DNA of 64,000 nucleotides from Bacillus thermozeamaize (GCA_002159075.1 LZRT01000094.1:124001-188000), one strand, 5' to 3'; shown: positions 8,535 to 17,954, counted from the first letter of the stretch. A program made the numbers and translations. Notes: a model not told the origin generated them from the letters alone.

Positions 8535-8570
8535 ATCTTGCGATCTGTTTCGATCTTGCGATCTGTTTCG
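8535..8570. repeat. Tandem 18-bp direct repeat
   Basis: ATCTTGCGATCTGTTTCG occurs twice back to back (8535-8552 and 8553-8570), starting 8 bp after the preceding stop codon. It is probably slippage; no function is seen. Confidence 0.9.
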
Positions 8571-8739
8571 CCAGGATTGCCGTACCGGTATTTGATCTTT
8601 ATCCAGGAGAGGTCCTTGGCGCAGGGACGGTTTATGGCATCCGTTTGAGTGGAAGAACGTTTGCATGGAAGAATGTAGACCGTGTGCCGCTGACTGCGGA
8701 AAAATGATCATGGTGTTGGCCAACCGGTAAAGGTGGAGA

Positions 8740-10470
8740 ATGGAGGGATCCGGATTGCTGCGCCGGTTTTTTGCCTATTACCAGCCCTACAAAGGGCTGT
8801 TTCTTTTGGATTTTTTTTGCGCTGTGGGGGCTGCCCTTTTGGAGCTGGGTTTTCCCCTGGCTGTGAACAAAGTGGTGGACGACTTGTTGCCGACGGGCAA
8901 TTGGTGGTGGATTTTTTGGGCCTGTGTCGGCTTGCTGGTCTTGTATTTGATCAACATGGGCCTGCACTTTGTGGTCACGTACTGGGGACATATGCTCGGC
9001 ATCAACATCGAAACCGACATGCGCAAAAAAATGTTTGACCACTTGCAGAAGCTTTCTTTCCGCTTTTATGACAACCACCAAACGGGAGAACTGATGTCCC
9101 GCATTTCCAACGATTTGCTGGATATCGGGGAAGTGGCGCATCATGGCCCGGAGGATCTGTTCATCGCCGTCATGACGCTGCTCGGGGCATTCGGCGTGAT
9201 GCTTTCCATCAATTGGGAGCTGGCCTTGCTGACGTTCGCCGTCGTGCCGTTCTTGCTCTGGCTGGCGACCTACTTCAATCAAAAAATGACCGCAGCGTTT
9301 CGGCGGATGATGGCCGAACTGGCCGGCATCAATGCCCGCGTCGAGGAAAGCATCGGCGGCATCCGCGTCGTCCAGGCCTTTGCCAACGACGAATACGAAA
9401 AGGAATTGTTTGCCCGGAACAACCAGCGCTATCGAAAGGCCAAGCTGCTTGCTTACAAGATCATGGGGTGGAGTTTTTCCGCCAATTACATGTTGATGCG
9501 CCTCATTACCGTGTTTGTGCTGTTGAGCGGAACCTGGTTCGTCATCCGGGGCAAGTTGAGCTATGGGGAATTTCTCGCCTTTTTGCTGCTGACGAATGTG
9601 TTTTTGGGGCCGATCCAGAAAATCAACGCCGTCATCGAAACATACCCGAAAGGCATTGCGGGGTTTAAGCGTTATCTCGAAATCCTGGATACGGAACCGG
9701 ACGTGACCGATGCGCCGGACGCCGTGGAAATCGGCCCGCTTCGGGGAGAGATCCGGTATGACCGCGTCACGTTCGGCTATGAGAAGGACAAGCCGATCCT
9801 GAAAAACATTTGCATGTCCATACGGGCCGGCGAAACCGTCGCGATTGTCGGCCCGTCGGGGGCGGGGAAAACGACGCTGTGCAGTCTGCTGCCCCGTTTT
9901 TATGATGTGACGGAGGGCAGCATCACCATTGACGGGCGAGACATTCGGACGATCAAACTGGCCTCGTTGCGCAAGCAGATCGGCATCGTGCAGCAGGATG
10001 TTTTTCTTTTTTCCGGCACGATTCGGGAGAACATCGCTTACGGCCGTCTGGATGCATCGGAGGAAGAAATCTGGGAAGCGGCGAGACGGGCGCGGCTGGA
10101 CGATTTTATCCGTTCGCTCCCCCAAGGGCTGGATACGGTGGTCGGCGAACGGGGTGTGAAGCTTTCCGGCGGGCAGAAGCAGCGTATCGCCATCGCGCGG
10201 ATGTTTCTCAAAAACCCGTCCATCCTGATTTTGGATGAGGCCACCTCTGCGCTTGACGCGGAGACGGAGGCGGCCATTCAGCAATCGCTCGCCGAGTTGG
10301 CGGAAGGCCGTACAACCCTGGTGATTGCCCACCGCCTCGCAACGATCATAAACGCGGATCGGATTGTGGTCATCACGGAGCAAGGGATCGCCGAGATGGG
10401 AACGCACCAGGAGCTGCTGTCAGCCGGCGGCTTGTACCACCGGATGTATAACATGCAGTTCGGGGCGTAG
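8740..10470 (+). CDS. ABC exporter, fused membrane and ATPase domains
   Basis: A 576-residue half-transporter of the MsbA/multidrug type. Six hydrophobic helices lie in about 20-300. The nucleotide-binding domain has Walker A GPSGAGKT (371-378), signature LSGGQ (475-479), Walker B ILILDE (about 495-500) and the switch histidine in IAHRLAT. It would work as a homodimer unless a partner lies elsewhere, since no second half-transporter is adjacent. It sits between two siderophore-binding lipoprotein genes, so export of a siderophore or related compound is possible but only inferred. AAAGGTGGAG precedes the ATG; a TTG 15 bp downstream also has a GGAGG. Confidence 0.9.
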   Translation: MEGSGLLRRFFAYYQPYKGLFLLDFFCAVGAALLELGFPLAVNKVVDDLLPTGNWWWIFWACVGLLVLYLINMGLHFVVTYWGHMLGINIETDMRKKMFDHLQKLSFRFYDNHQTGELMSRISNDLLDIGEVAHHGPEDLFIAVMTLLGAFGVMLSINWELALLTFAVVPFLLWLATYFNQKMTAAFRRMMAELAGINARVEESIGGIRVVQAFANDEYEKELFARNNQRYRKAKLLAYKIMGWSFSANYMLMRLITVFVLLSGTWFVIRGKLSYGEFLAFLLLTNVFLGPIQKINAVIETYPKGIAGFKRYLEILDTEPDVTDAPDAVEIGPLRGEIRYDRVTFGYEKDKPILKNICMSIRAGETVAIVGPSGAGKTTLCSLLPRFYDVTEGSITIDGRDIRTIKLASLRKQIGIVQQDVFLFSGTIRENIAYGRLDASEEEIWEAARRARLDDFIRSLPQGLDTVVGERGVKLSGGQKQRIAIARMFLKNPSILILDEATSALDAETEAAIQQSLAELAEGRTTLVIAHRLATIINADRIVVITEQGIAEMGTHQELLSAGGLYHRMYNMQFGA

Positions 10471-10509
10471 CGTCCTTGTCCAGGAGCTAAACTTTTCCGT
10501 CGTTCAAGG

Positions 10510-10534
10510 CAAAAAAAGCGCCATGCCGGCGCTT
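10510..10534 (-). terminator. Terminator of the second siderophore-binding protein gene
   Basis: Read on the minus strand, AAGCGCC-GGCAT-GGCGCTT is followed by a run of Ts. The stem overlaps the stop codon of the gene it ends. It lies in the gap between convergent genes. Confidence 0.75.
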
Positions 10535-11558
10535 ATTTTGTCAACAACCGTACCAGATCGTCCATCACTTGTCTGCCGGCAATGGCGCCGCTGTATAGCC
10601 AACTGCTGGAGGAGCTCAATTCATACACGCGGTTTTCTTTTACAGCTGGCAGGTTTTTCCAAATCGGCTGGTCCAGCACTTCTTTTCCTCCCGGGCCGTC
10701 GCTGTTGACCAGGAAAATGTAGTCGGCATCCAGTTCAGCAAGCTTTTCCAGCGTGACGGGTTTCCATGACGCGTTGTCATCCTTCGGCAAATTCAACACC
10801 AACTCGGGAGGCTGTAATCCCAAATCCCCGTACAATACCGAACCGCATGCCATTGATTTATCGACGATGAAGAACGATTTTTGGACCAGCCACAAGGTGG
10901 CGACCTTCTTGCCTTTCAGGATGGGGGCAATTTTCTTTTTGGTCTCCTCTACTTTGGCGTCGTATTCTTGCAGGACCTTTTGAGCCTGTTCCTCCCGGCC
11001 CAGCAATTCACCGATTTTTGTCAGCGTTTTGCGCCAGTCCTTGACCAGGTCGTCTCCCAGAACAAAGGTGGGAGCGATTTTGCCATACTGTTCGTACATG
11101 CCGTTTTGCACCAATGTAGACGACCCGATGATGATAAGGTCCGGATTGAAACTGAGCACTTCTTCCAGAGGGAGATTGTAGCTGATTGTCGGAATTCCCT
11201 CCAAACCTTCCGACTGCAGATATTCCTGTTTTCCGTTTGCAACCATCCATTGCGCCACAGGTTTGACGCCCAAGGAGAGAAGATGATCTTCCAGATAGGT
11301 GGCCAAGATGCGTTGCGGGTTGGCGGGAATGGTCACCTGATGGCCCAATGCGTCCGTCATCACTTTTCCGGTCCCGTTTGCATTCCCGCTGTTCTTTTCC
11401 TCAGTCGCTTGCTGGTTCTGCCCTTTTTCCCCGCCGGATTCCGCCGGTCCGGTCGGCCCCTGGCCGCATGCCGTAACGGCGAAAGCGAACACGAAAGCCA
11501 AAATCAGAATGAATGCCGTCTTCATTCTACGCCTTAGTCGCGATGGATCGCGTCTCAT
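10533..11558 (-). CDS. Iron-siderophore ABC transporter substrate-binding lipoprotein (second)
   Basis: A 341-residue lipoprotein of the same periplasmic-binding family as the gene at 7526 but clearly divergent. After a basic start (RRDPSRLRRR) comes a hydrophobic signal with lipobox AVTAC (Cys about 31), a Gln/Asn/Gly-rich linker, and the two-lobed fold (FNPDLIIIGSS near 142-152). The ATG at 11558 follows AGGAGGAGATATTC; the first in-frame ATG further upstream would run into the ribosome binding site. A promoter with a Fur box overlaps its control region. Having two binding proteins near one permease pair suggests uptake of two siderophores by one importer. Confidence 0.9.
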   Translation of the reverse strand: MRRDPSRLRRRMKTAFILILAFVFAFAVTACGQGPTGPAESGGEKGQNQQATEEKNSGNANGTGKVMTDALGHQVTIPANPQRILATYLEDHLLSLGVKPVAQWMVANGKQEYLQSEGLEGIPTISYNLPLEEVLSFNPDLIIIGSSTLVQNGMYEQYGKIAPTFVLGDDLVKDWRKTLTKIGELLGREEQAQKVLQEYDAKVEETKKKIAPILKGKKVATLWLVQKSFFIVDKSMACGSVLYGDLGLQPPELVLNLPKDDNASWKPVTLEKLAELDADYIFLVNSDGPGGKEVLDQPIWKNLPAVKENRVYELSSSSSWLYSGAIAGRQVMDDLVRLLTK

Positions 11559-11599
11559 GAATATCTCCTCCTGTAGCATTGGGTATGTATACGACCATA

Positions 11600-11628
11600 A
11601 TGATATTGATAATCACTTTCAGTGTCAA
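11600..11628 (-). promoter_or_regulatory. Fur-regulated promoter on the minus strand
   Basis: On the minus strand TTGACA (11628-11623), 17 bp, TATCAT (11605-11600). The site TGATATTGATAATCA (11601-11615) matches the 7-1-7 Fur core TGATAATNATTATCA at 13 of 15 positions and overlaps the -10. Confidence 0.8.
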
Positions 11629-11742
11629 TCACATGTAAGGCGCCATTTTCGATCAATTGCACAATAGGCGTGGGCGTCCAGCTTGGTGTCTTCTTTCGCC
11701 CGAATGATTGCGTCCGAAGAACGGACGGCAAGGTTTTTTCTG

Positions 11743-11771
11743 TTTACAGACCGTCGGTTGGTTTTTATAAT
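11743..11771 (+). promoter_or_regulatory. Promoter of the TetR/DUF2269/SDR operon
   Basis: TTTACA (11743-11748), 17 bp, TATAAT (11766-11771). A hairpin around GTCCG-AAGAA-CGGAC lies just upstream at about 11711-11725. Confidence 0.7.
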
Positions 11772-11805
11772 ACAAATACAGTTCCGATAAAAGGATTTGC
11801 GAAAG

Positions 11806-12426
11806 GTGGACAGCAGCGCGATGAAACGGGAGCTGAAACGGGAACGGACCAGGCAGTTGATGCTGGATGCGGCCAAACAGCTGATTCAGGAAAAAGGATG
11901 CGCCAACATGACGTTGAGCGACATCATGGAGCGCTCGGGATTGTCAAAAGGGGGGATTTACCACTACGTCAAAAGCAAGGACGAACTGTTGAGCTGGGTG
12001 TTGCTGGAATGGCTTGAGGAAACAAACCGGCGGTTTTTTGCGGCCACGGCGCTTGAACCCAAAACGTTCGATAGGCCCATGCAGGAAATTGTCTCCCGCC
12101 TGCCGGATTTGGAAGATCCGGGTAGTGTGGGCAACCAGGTGTTGATGTATTTGCTGGGAAAATGCCATCAGCCGGAAGTGAAAGAAGTCATGGGCCGATT
12201 TTACGAACAGGCGTTGCGGGCATCGAAACGGTGGATTGCCGCCGGGCAGGAGGCGGGGGTCATTCCTTTATCCGTGGATGCCGACAAGACGGCTGAATTG
12301 TTTGTGTTGATTTCCATCGGGCTGCGCGTGCGCGGTTTTCTGTCTTCGGGCAATGACGCTTTCGGAAGCGCCGAATTTGCCGCGTTGATGACCGGCATGC
12401 TTCAGCCTGCAAACCATGCGCGGTAA
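11806..12426 (+). CDS. TetR-family transcriptional regulator
   Basis: A regulator of about 206 residues with a TetR-type helix-turn-helix (TLSDIMERSGLSKGGIYHYV, about 35-54) and a variable ligand-binding C-terminus. Such proteins normally repress their own operon or a neighbour until a small molecule binds. GTG 11806 has AAGGA ten bases upstream; ATG 11821 is a possible alternative. It leads a three-gene group with a DUF2269 membrane protein and a short-chain dehydrogenase. No clear palindromic operator was identified. The ligand is unknown. Confidence 0.85.
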   Translation: MDSSAMKRELKRERTRQLMLDAAKQLIQEKGCANMTLSDIMERSGLSKGGIYHYVKSKDELLSWVLLEWLEETNRRFFAATALEPKTFDRPMQEIVSRLPDLEDPGSVGNQVLMYLLGKCHQPEVKEVMGRFYEQALRASKRWIAAGQEAGVIPLSVDADKTAELFVLISIGLRVRGFLSSGNDAFGSAEFAALMTGMLQPANHAR

Positions 12427-12440
12427 GGGAGTGGAACGGG

Positions 12441-12902
12441 ATGGCGATTGCGCTGTTTTGCCACGTGTTCGGGGCGGTGCTTTTGTTGGGCAACATCATT
12501 ACGGCAGCTTTTTGGAAACTGCGGGCTAACCAAACGGGAAATCCGGCCGTGATCCATCATGCGGCGAAAAATGTCATGCTGGCCGATTTTCTGTTTACTC
12601 TGCCGGGCATCCTCCTGATTGTCGCATCAGGCACATGGATGGCCGAGCGGGCGGGGTATTCGATGGGAGCGTTCAACTGGCTGACGCTTTCGTTGGGGTT
12701 GTTTGGTCTGTCAGGCCTGCTCTGGCTGGCGGTGCTGCTTCCGTTGCAGCGGAGCATGATCCGCCGGAGCCGGCAAGCACTGGAAACTGGCATGGTTGAC
12801 GCGGGGTACCGGCGGGCGTCTCTGTTGTGGGATGTGTTTGGAACCATTGCCACATTGCTGCCGGTGGCCGTTTTGTACCTGATGATTACCAAAGGTTTTT
12901 GA
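12441..12902 (+). CDS. DUF2269-family integral membrane protein
   Basis: A 153-residue protein with four hydrophobic helices (about 1-22, 45-67, 76-100, 125-150). Conserved family features are the CHVFGAVLLLGNI start and the short basic loop after helix three (RSMIRRSRQ). Function is unknown; members often lie beside regulators or redox enzymes. It follows the TetR gene by 14 bp, so the two are probably co-transcribed. Confidence 0.75.
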   Translation: MAIALFCHVFGAVLLLGNIITAAFWKLRANQTGNPAVIHHAAKNVMLADFLFTLPGILLIVASGTWMAERAGYSMGAFNWLTLSLGLFGLSGLLWLAVLLPLQRSMIRRSRQALETGMVDAGYRRASLLWDVFGTIATLLPVAVLYLMITKGF

Positions 12903-12977
12903 CGGATATGGCAATCGATGTCATCATTGGGAGGCTATCCTGTCTTTGTCAAAAAATCAAAAGGGGCGGGGGATAGG

Positions 12978-13868
12978 ATGTTCAAGCCGTTGAAAGGAAA
13001 GGTTGCCGTCGTAGCCGGCGCGACGCGAGGCGCCGGCAGAGGAATCGCGGTCATGCTGGGGGCTGCCGGTGCGACCGTTTATTGCACGGGGCGCAGTGTG
13101 CGCGGAAATCCGTCCGATTTGAACCGGCCGGAGACCATCGAAGAGACGGCGGAAATGGTGGCGGACGCGGGCGGCGTAGGGATTCCGGTGCAAGTCGATC
13201 ATGGTGATGAAGCGCAAGTCGAAGCGTTGTTCAGGCGGATCGGGGATGAGCAGAACGGCCGGCTGGATGTGCTGGTCAACGACATTTGGGGAGGCGAGCA
13301 ACTGACCAAGTGGGGTACGCCTTTTTGGGAACATTCGCTTTCAGACGGGCTGAGGATGCAGGAGAGAGCGGTGTGGACACATATGATTACCAGTTATTAT
13401 GCGGCTCCTCTGATGGTGTCCGCGAAAAAGGGATTCATCATCGAAGTGACTGACGGCGTCGATTATCGGTACCGGGGAAATCTGTATTACAGCCTGGCCA
13501 AAATTTCGGCCATCCATCTGGCGCAAGCCATGGCCGAGGAACTGCGTCCGCACCACGTTGCCGTGCTGGCCGTCACCCCGGGATTTTTGCGTTCCGAGGA
13601 AATGCTGGACTACTTTGGCGTCACGGAAGCCAACTGGCGGGACGCCGTCAAAAGCGGCTTGCCCCACGCCGAACACTTTATGGAGTCGGAGACGCCGTAT
13701 TTTATCGGCAGAGGCATTGCGGCACTGGCGGCTGACCCCGATGTATTCAGGAAAACCGGCCAAGTGTTGGGGAGTTGGGACTTGGCGGATGAGTACGGGT
13801 TTACTGATGTGGACGGCAGGAAGCCTCATTGGGGAAACTATGCCAAGAAACAAGGTTTTTTGGACTGA
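12978..13868 (+). CDS. Short-chain dehydrogenase/reductase
   Basis: A 296-residue classical SDR with a Rossmann nucleotide-binding motif GATRGAGRG (about 14-22) and active-site Tyr-x3-Lys in YYSLAKIS (about 170-177). The CTGR after beta strand 2 suggests preference for NADP(H), by family knowledge. It resembles DHRS1-type bacterial reductases in its extended C-terminus. The ATG at 12978 starts the canonical fold. Upstream in-frame starts add residues without a motif. It is last in the TetR operon and a terminator follows. The substrate is unknown. Confidence 0.85.
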   Translation: MFKPLKGKVAVVAGATRGAGRGIAVMLGAAGATVYCTGRSVRGNPSDLNRPETIEETAEMVADAGGVGIPVQVDHGDEAQVEALFRRIGDEQNGRLDVLVNDIWGGEQLTKWGTPFWEHSLSDGLRMQERAVWTHMITSYYAAPLMVSAKKGFIIEVTDGVDYRYRGNLYYSLAKISAIHLAQAMAEELRPHHVAVLAVTPGFLRSEEMLDYFGVTEANWRDAVKSGLPHAEHFMESETPYFIGRGIAALAADPDVFRKTGQVLGSWDLADEYGFTDVDGRKPHWGNYAKKQGFLD

Positions 13869-13934
13869 AAGCGTCTCGACCGGGCTGTCGCATTGAACGT
13901 ACAGGGCGTCGAAACAGGGAAGATGATAGCCGGC

Positions 13935-13961
13935 AAAAGCGCCCGAAAGGGGCGCTTTTTT
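13935..13961 (+). terminator. Terminator after the SDR gene
   Basis: AAAAGCGCCC-GAAAG-GGGCGCTTTT followed by additional Ts. Confidence 0.85.
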
Positions 13962-14033
13962 ATTTGCCGATGACTTCGTTCACCCGTTCCGGGAGATGGA
14001 CAGGTCCGGCGGCAGCCCGGATGTTGTTTATAA

Positions 14034-14087
14034 TTGACAGGAGAAATGATTTTTGATACATTTTTGCTGACAATGAGAATCGTTATC
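14034..14087 (+). promoter_or_regulatory. Fur-regulated promoter of the siderophore importer operon
   Basis: TTGACA (14034-14039), 17 bp, TACATT (14057-14062). GACAATGAGAATCGTTATC at 14069-14087 differs by one base from the Fur box at 7415, and the flanks extend it to TGA...TCA. Confidence 0.85.
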
Positions 14088-14125
14088 AATGACATCTCCC
14101 TTGACGAACAAAGGATGAACCTCGA

Positions 14126-15178
14126 ATGGGCCTGCGACATGATCCCCTTGCACAGTCGGAAACATCCATGATCAAATTGAAGAGCCGGCCCGCTGCCGCC
14201 TCAGGGATTCTGATTGGCGGACTCGTCGCTGTTGTGCTGGGAATTGCACTGGCGGTCTCTGTGGGTGCCGCGGATATCCAATTGCAAACCGTTTGGCAGG
14301 CGGTCTTTCATTTTAATCCTGATCTGACCCAGCATCAAATCATCCAGGAATTGAGGCTCCCCCGCGCGCTGGCCGGAGCCATGATTGGGGCCTGTTTTGC
14401 CGTTGCCGGTGCTTTGATGCAAGGGATGACCCGCAATCCGCTGGCCGATTCCGGCCTGCTTGGTCTGAATGCCGGCGCAGGATTTGCGTTGGCGCTGTGT
14501 TTCGCTTTTTTTCCAGGGCTTCCGTATCCATATCTGATCCTGTGTTCCTTTTTTGGCGCGGCCATTGGCGCGGGCATGGTGTACGGGATAGGCTCGCTGT
14601 CCATCAACGGGCTGACGCCGGTCCGCCTGACACTGGCAGGAGCGGCCGTGAGCGCGCTGTTGGTGGCTTTAAGCGAAGGGATCGCCCTCTCTTTTCGTAT
14701 CAGCCAGGATTTGGCCTTTTGGTATGCGGGAGGGGTGGCCGGTGTGAAATGGATTCACCTTCAATGGATGTTTCCCTTCGTAACGGCAGCGCTGGTTGGA
14801 GCGCTCTTGATTTCACGTTCCATCACGCTGCTCAGCCTTGGGGAGGAAGTGGCCGCCGGTTTGGGACAGCGGACAGGGCTAGTGAAACTGGTGGCCGTTC
14901 TCATCGTTCTCTTGCTTGCCGGCACGGCGGTTTCCGTCGCCGGGCCCATCAGTTTCGTCGGCTTGATCGTTCCCCATTTCGCCCGTTTTTTGGTCGGCGT
15001 GGATTACCGCTGGATCATTCCCTGTTCGGCGGTGCTGGGCAGCCTTTTGATGATTTTGGCCGACATCGGGGCGCGGATGATCAATCCTCCCTATGAAACG
15101 CCTGTCGGAGCACTGATTGCCTTAATCGGCGTTCCCTTCTTCCTCTATTTGGCGCGCCGCGAAAGGAGGGAGCTGTGA
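14126..15178 (+). CDS. FecCD-family iron-siderophore permease, first subunit
   Basis: A permease of about 350 residues that forms the membrane channel of a ferric-siderophore importer together with the next gene product. Multiple hydrophobic helices fill the sequence. The BtuC/FecCD signatures RLPRALAGAMIGACFAVAGA (near 76-95), NPLADSGLLGLNAGAG and GPISFVGLIVPHFAR (the coupling region touching the ATPase) are present. AAGGA precedes ATG 14126; ATG 14168 is an alternative. The gene is behind a Fur box and overlaps the second permease gene. Confidence 0.92.
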   Translation: MGLRHDPLAQSETSMIKLKSRPAAASGILIGGLVAVVLGIALAVSVGAADIQLQTVWQAVFHFNPDLTQHQIIQELRLPRALAGAMIGACFAVAGALMQGMTRNPLADSGLLGLNAGAGFALALCFAFFPGLPYPYLILCSFFGAAIGAGMVYGIGSLSINGLTPVRLTLAGAAVSALLVALSEGIALSFRISQDLAFWYAGGVAGVKWIHLQWMFPFVTAALVGALLISRSITLLSLGEEVAAGLGQRTGLVKLVAVLIVLLLAGTAVSVAGPISFVGLIVPHFARFLVGVDYRWIIPCSAVLGSLLMILADIGARMINPPYETPVGALIALIGVPFFLYLARRERREL

Positions 15179-16209
15179 TGGAGGCAGTCAAGCCGCAAGC
15201 GGAACACCGGAGAGCTGCTCGCGCTGCCGTTGTATTGTCCGCTTTGGCCGTCCTCATTGTCGTCATGTTTGTGATCAGCATGAACACCGGGTATATCCGC
15301 CTGGCGCCGCTGGATGTGGTGAAGACGTTGGTCGGAGCCGGAACTGAGAAGCAGGAACTTATTTTGTTCGAATTCCGGCTGCCGCGCATTGTGATCGCCG
15401 TGCTGGTCGGAGCCGGCCTGGCCGTTTCGGGATGTATCCTGCAGGGACTTTCCCGCAACGCGCTTGCCGATCCGGGCATTCTCGGCATCAACGCCGGTGC
15501 GGGGTTGATGGTCATTTTGTTCATTTCCTTTTATCCCGTGAATGAGGCTGCACCGGTATTTTTCCTGCCTTTTTGCGCTTTGCTCGGTGCGGGGTTGACC
15601 GCGGCGCTCATTTACGTGCTTGCTTTCAACAAACATGAAGGCCTTCAGCCGACCCGTCTGACTTTGACAGGGGTCGCCGTAGCGGCCGGCATCAGCGCGG
15701 CCATGATCGTTTTGTCGATTAAACTGGATCCAGACCGCTATCAATTTGTGGCCACTTGGCTGGCGGGGAGCATCTGGGGGACGGATTGGAAGTTTGTGTT
15801 GGCTTTGCTTCCGTGGTTGCTGGTGCTGCTTCCCTTTGTCTTTTACAAAGCGGGGGTGCTGAATGTGTTGAACTTGGGAGACCATGTCGCCACGGGGCTT
15901 GGCGCTCCCATTGAAAAAGAACGTTTCGGCCTGCTTGCCGCGGCTGTCGGTTTGGCCGCCTCTTGCGTCGCCGTCAGCGGCGGAATTGGCTTTGTCGGGT
16001 TGATTGCCCCTCACCTCGCCCGGCGGTTGGTCGGGCCGAAACATCAATATTTGCTTCCCGCGTCCGCGCTGACGGGCGGGTTGTTGATGATTGTCGCAGA
16101 CACGGTGGGGCGTTCGCTTTTGCAACCTTCGGAAATCCCTACCGGCATTGTGGTGGCGGTCATCGGTGCGCCGTATTTCTTATATTTGCTGGCAAAAACG
16201 AAAGCGTGA
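15178..16209 (+). CDS. FecCD-family iron-siderophore permease, second subunit
   Basis: A 343-residue partner permease. It shows the same family blocks: RLPRIVIAVLVGAGLAVSG, NALADPGILGINAGAG, and GGIGFVGLIAPHLARRLVGP as the ATPase-coupling loop. TGATG overlap with the first permease gene shows translational coupling, and GAAAGGAGGG precedes the ATG. The two permeases would form a heterodimer in the membrane. Confidence 0.92.
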   Translation: MEAVKPQAEHRRAARAAVVLSALAVLIVVMFVISMNTGYIRLAPLDVVKTLVGAGTEKQELILFEFRLPRIVIAVLVGAGLAVSGCILQGLSRNALADPGILGINAGAGLMVILFISFYPVNEAAPVFFLPFCALLGAGLTAALIYVLAFNKHEGLQPTRLTLTGVAVAAGISAAMIVLSIKLDPDRYQFVATWLAGSIWGTDWKFVLALLPWLLVLLPFVFYKAGVLNVLNLGDHVATGLGAPIEKERFGLLAAAVGLAASCVAVSGGIGFVGLIAPHLARRLVGPKHQYLLPASALTGGLLMIVADTVGRSLLQPSEIPTGIVVAVIGAPYFLYLLAKTKA

Positions 16210-16245
16210 CATAAAGACGGACTTTTTTTGAGGGGAAGGACGGAC

Positions 16246-17118
16246 ATGGAGCGTCTGCATACGCAACAACTCGATATCGGATATGGGGAAGCATTAATCG
16301 TGAAAAATCTGAATCTGAGCATACCGACAGGAAAAATTACGGCTCTCGTCGGCGCGAACGGTTCCGGCAAGTCCACGATTTTGAAGACCATGGCCCGGAT
16401 TATGAAGCCGAGAGCGGGTGTTGTTTTGTTGGATGGAAAGGCCATTCATGGCCAGTCCACGAAGGAAGTCGCCAAGCAATTGGCGATTTTGCCGCAAAAT
16501 CCGATCGCACCCGAAGGACTGACGGTTTCCGAACTCGTCGGATATGGAAGGTTTCCCCACCAAAAAGGCTTTGGCAGTTTGACCCGAGATGATCGAGAAG
16601 TTATCCGCTGGGCCATCCATGTGACGGGATTGGAAGCTTTTTCCGATCGTCCGGTCGATCAACTGTCCGGAGGGCAACGGCAACGTGCCTGGATCGCGAT
16701 GGCCCTTGCCCAGCAGACCGATATTTTGTTTTTGGATGAACCGACCACCTACCTGGACATGGCTCATCAATTGGAAATCTTACAATTGCTGCAGAAATTG
16801 AACCGGGATGAAGGGCGAACGATTGTCATGGTCGTCCACGATTTGAACCATGCGTCTCGTTATGCCCATCATATGGTGGCGATCAAATCGGGCATGGTGG
16901 TCAGTGAAGGATCGCCGCATCAAGTCATGACAAAAGACATGCTGCGTGAGGTGTTTGGCATCGAGGCGGATATCCTGACCGATCCGAGAACGGGCGTGCC
17001 GCTGTGTATACCGTATGAGCTTGCTTCTTCACGGGAAAATCAGCAAACGACGCAGGCAAATCCGGCATCGTCATCGTTCACCGGCGAGAGATTGCCGGTT
17101 ACCGCTGGAAAGCCATGA
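16246..17118 (+). CDS. Iron-siderophore ABC transporter ATPase (FecE/FhuC type)
   Basis: A 290-residue ATPase that drives the FecCD permease pair. Walker A is GANGSGKS (near 38-45), signature LSGGQRQR (near 142-149), Walker [13 protein letters not shown] (near 160-171), and the H-loop is in [14 protein letters not shown]. The C-terminal 40 residues after PLCIPYE are polar and not part of the fold. GGGGAAGGACGG precedes ATG 16246. It is third in the Fur-controlled import operon. Confidence 0.93.
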   Translation: MERLHTQQLDIGYGEALIVKNLNLSIPTGKITALVGANGSGKSTILKTMARIMKPRAGVVLLDGKAIHGQSTKEVAKQLAILPQNPIAPEGLTVSELVGYGRFPHQKGFGSLTRDDREVIRWAIHVTGLEAFSDRPVDQLSGGQRQRAWIAMALAQQTDILFLDEPTTYLDMAHQLEILQLLQKLNRDEGRTIVMVVHDLNHASRYAHHMVAIKSGMVVSEGSPHQVMTKDMLREVFGIEADILTDPRTGVPLCIPYELASSRENQQTTQANPASSSFTGERLPVTAGKP

Positions 17119-17142
17119 TCATGTAGGGAAGGAAAAAGGAAC

Positions 17143-17936
17143 ATGACCAACGATCATCTGGCAGGACTCCAAGAGATGTTTCATATCACCCTGGAAGACC
17201 GGGAAGGCGCGCTGTTTTCAATGACTGCCGAAGATTTGCTGGATCAAGAAAACGCGAAACACTTCCTGCGCATTTATGCTTCGTGCATCAAATCCCCGGA
17301 ACTGCAACCGGCGGCTGCCTATTTCGGCGGCTGGTTTGGATTCGTGGCGTTCGCCCTGCAGTATATGTTGTCTGTGGAAAATAAGCGGATCGACTTATCT
17401 CTTTCCAATATTACCGTCCAGTGTATCCCAAAGGCCAATATTTTCCGCTTTCTTTCAAAATCAATCGCTGGTCGGAGCGGGTGTTGCCTGTGTCCGAAAC
17501 GGAAAGAACCCGTTCACGATATCAAGCTCTGGCCGATTTTTACGGAAAGACGGTTCGTCCTTTGTTTGAGGCGGTGTCAGCCGCAGCTGAAATCCATGTG
17601 GGTCAGCTTTGGGGACAGTTGCCTGCCAGATTTTATTACTTCAAGAACAACTTGTTGGACAACATGGAGGATGCGGGTCTGCGAACCAGAATCACCGATG
17701 ATTACAACGCGTTGGTTCACGAACTGGAGCCGACCGTTTTTGGGACAAAGAAAAATCCATTCAATATCAAGTTGCGTATGGTGGAAGATATCAGAGACCC
17801 GCAAAAGCAAGTTCCGTTGAAAAGCGCTTGCTGTCTGTACTACAAGACGGAAGGCGGCGAATACTGCTATACCTGTCCGCGGTTGAAAGAGGAAAAGCGG
17901 CAAGCCATGAGAGACAAGTTTCGTGAAAAGACGTAA
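17143..17936 (+). pseudogene. FhuF-like ferric-siderophore reductase gene, frameshifted
   Basis: The intact protein would be about 264 residues and would release iron from an imported siderophore by reduction with a [2Fe-2S] cluster. The 3' part ends in the FhuF-type cysteine motif C-C-x10-C-x2-C (CCLYYKTEGGEYCYTC). The 5' part (to about 17420) and the 3' part are in different frames. Reading the G at 17421 twice, or adding one base there, joins ITVQ to VYPKGQYFPL with no loss, so one base seems to be missing after GTCCA. No slippery heptamer is visible, so a real deletion or a read error is more likely than programmed frameshifting. AAGGAAAAAGG precedes ATG 17143. It lies 24 bp after the ATPase gene in the iron operon. 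Confidence 0.85.
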
Positions 17937-17954
17937 ATTTCACATGAATCCGTC

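Noticed and set aside
8632-10407. 591-codon open frame on the minus strand
   Set aside because: It is the complement of the ABC exporter, has no ribosome binding site and no recognisable domain, and reads as His/Gln/Arg-rich shadow sequence.
11711-11740. Terminator-like hairpin GTCCG-AAGAA-CGGAC followed by Ts
   Set aside because: No gene on the plus strand ends upstream of it; it lies between divergent promoters, so a terminator role is unclear.
15145-16125. 326-codon open frame on the minus strand
   Set aside because: Shadow of the second FecCD permease gene, which has strong motifs and operon context.
17410-17435. Programmed -1 frameshift in the FhuF-like gene
   Set aside because: No slippery X-XXY-YYZ heptamer or downstream pseudoknot is visible; a deletion or read error is simpler.
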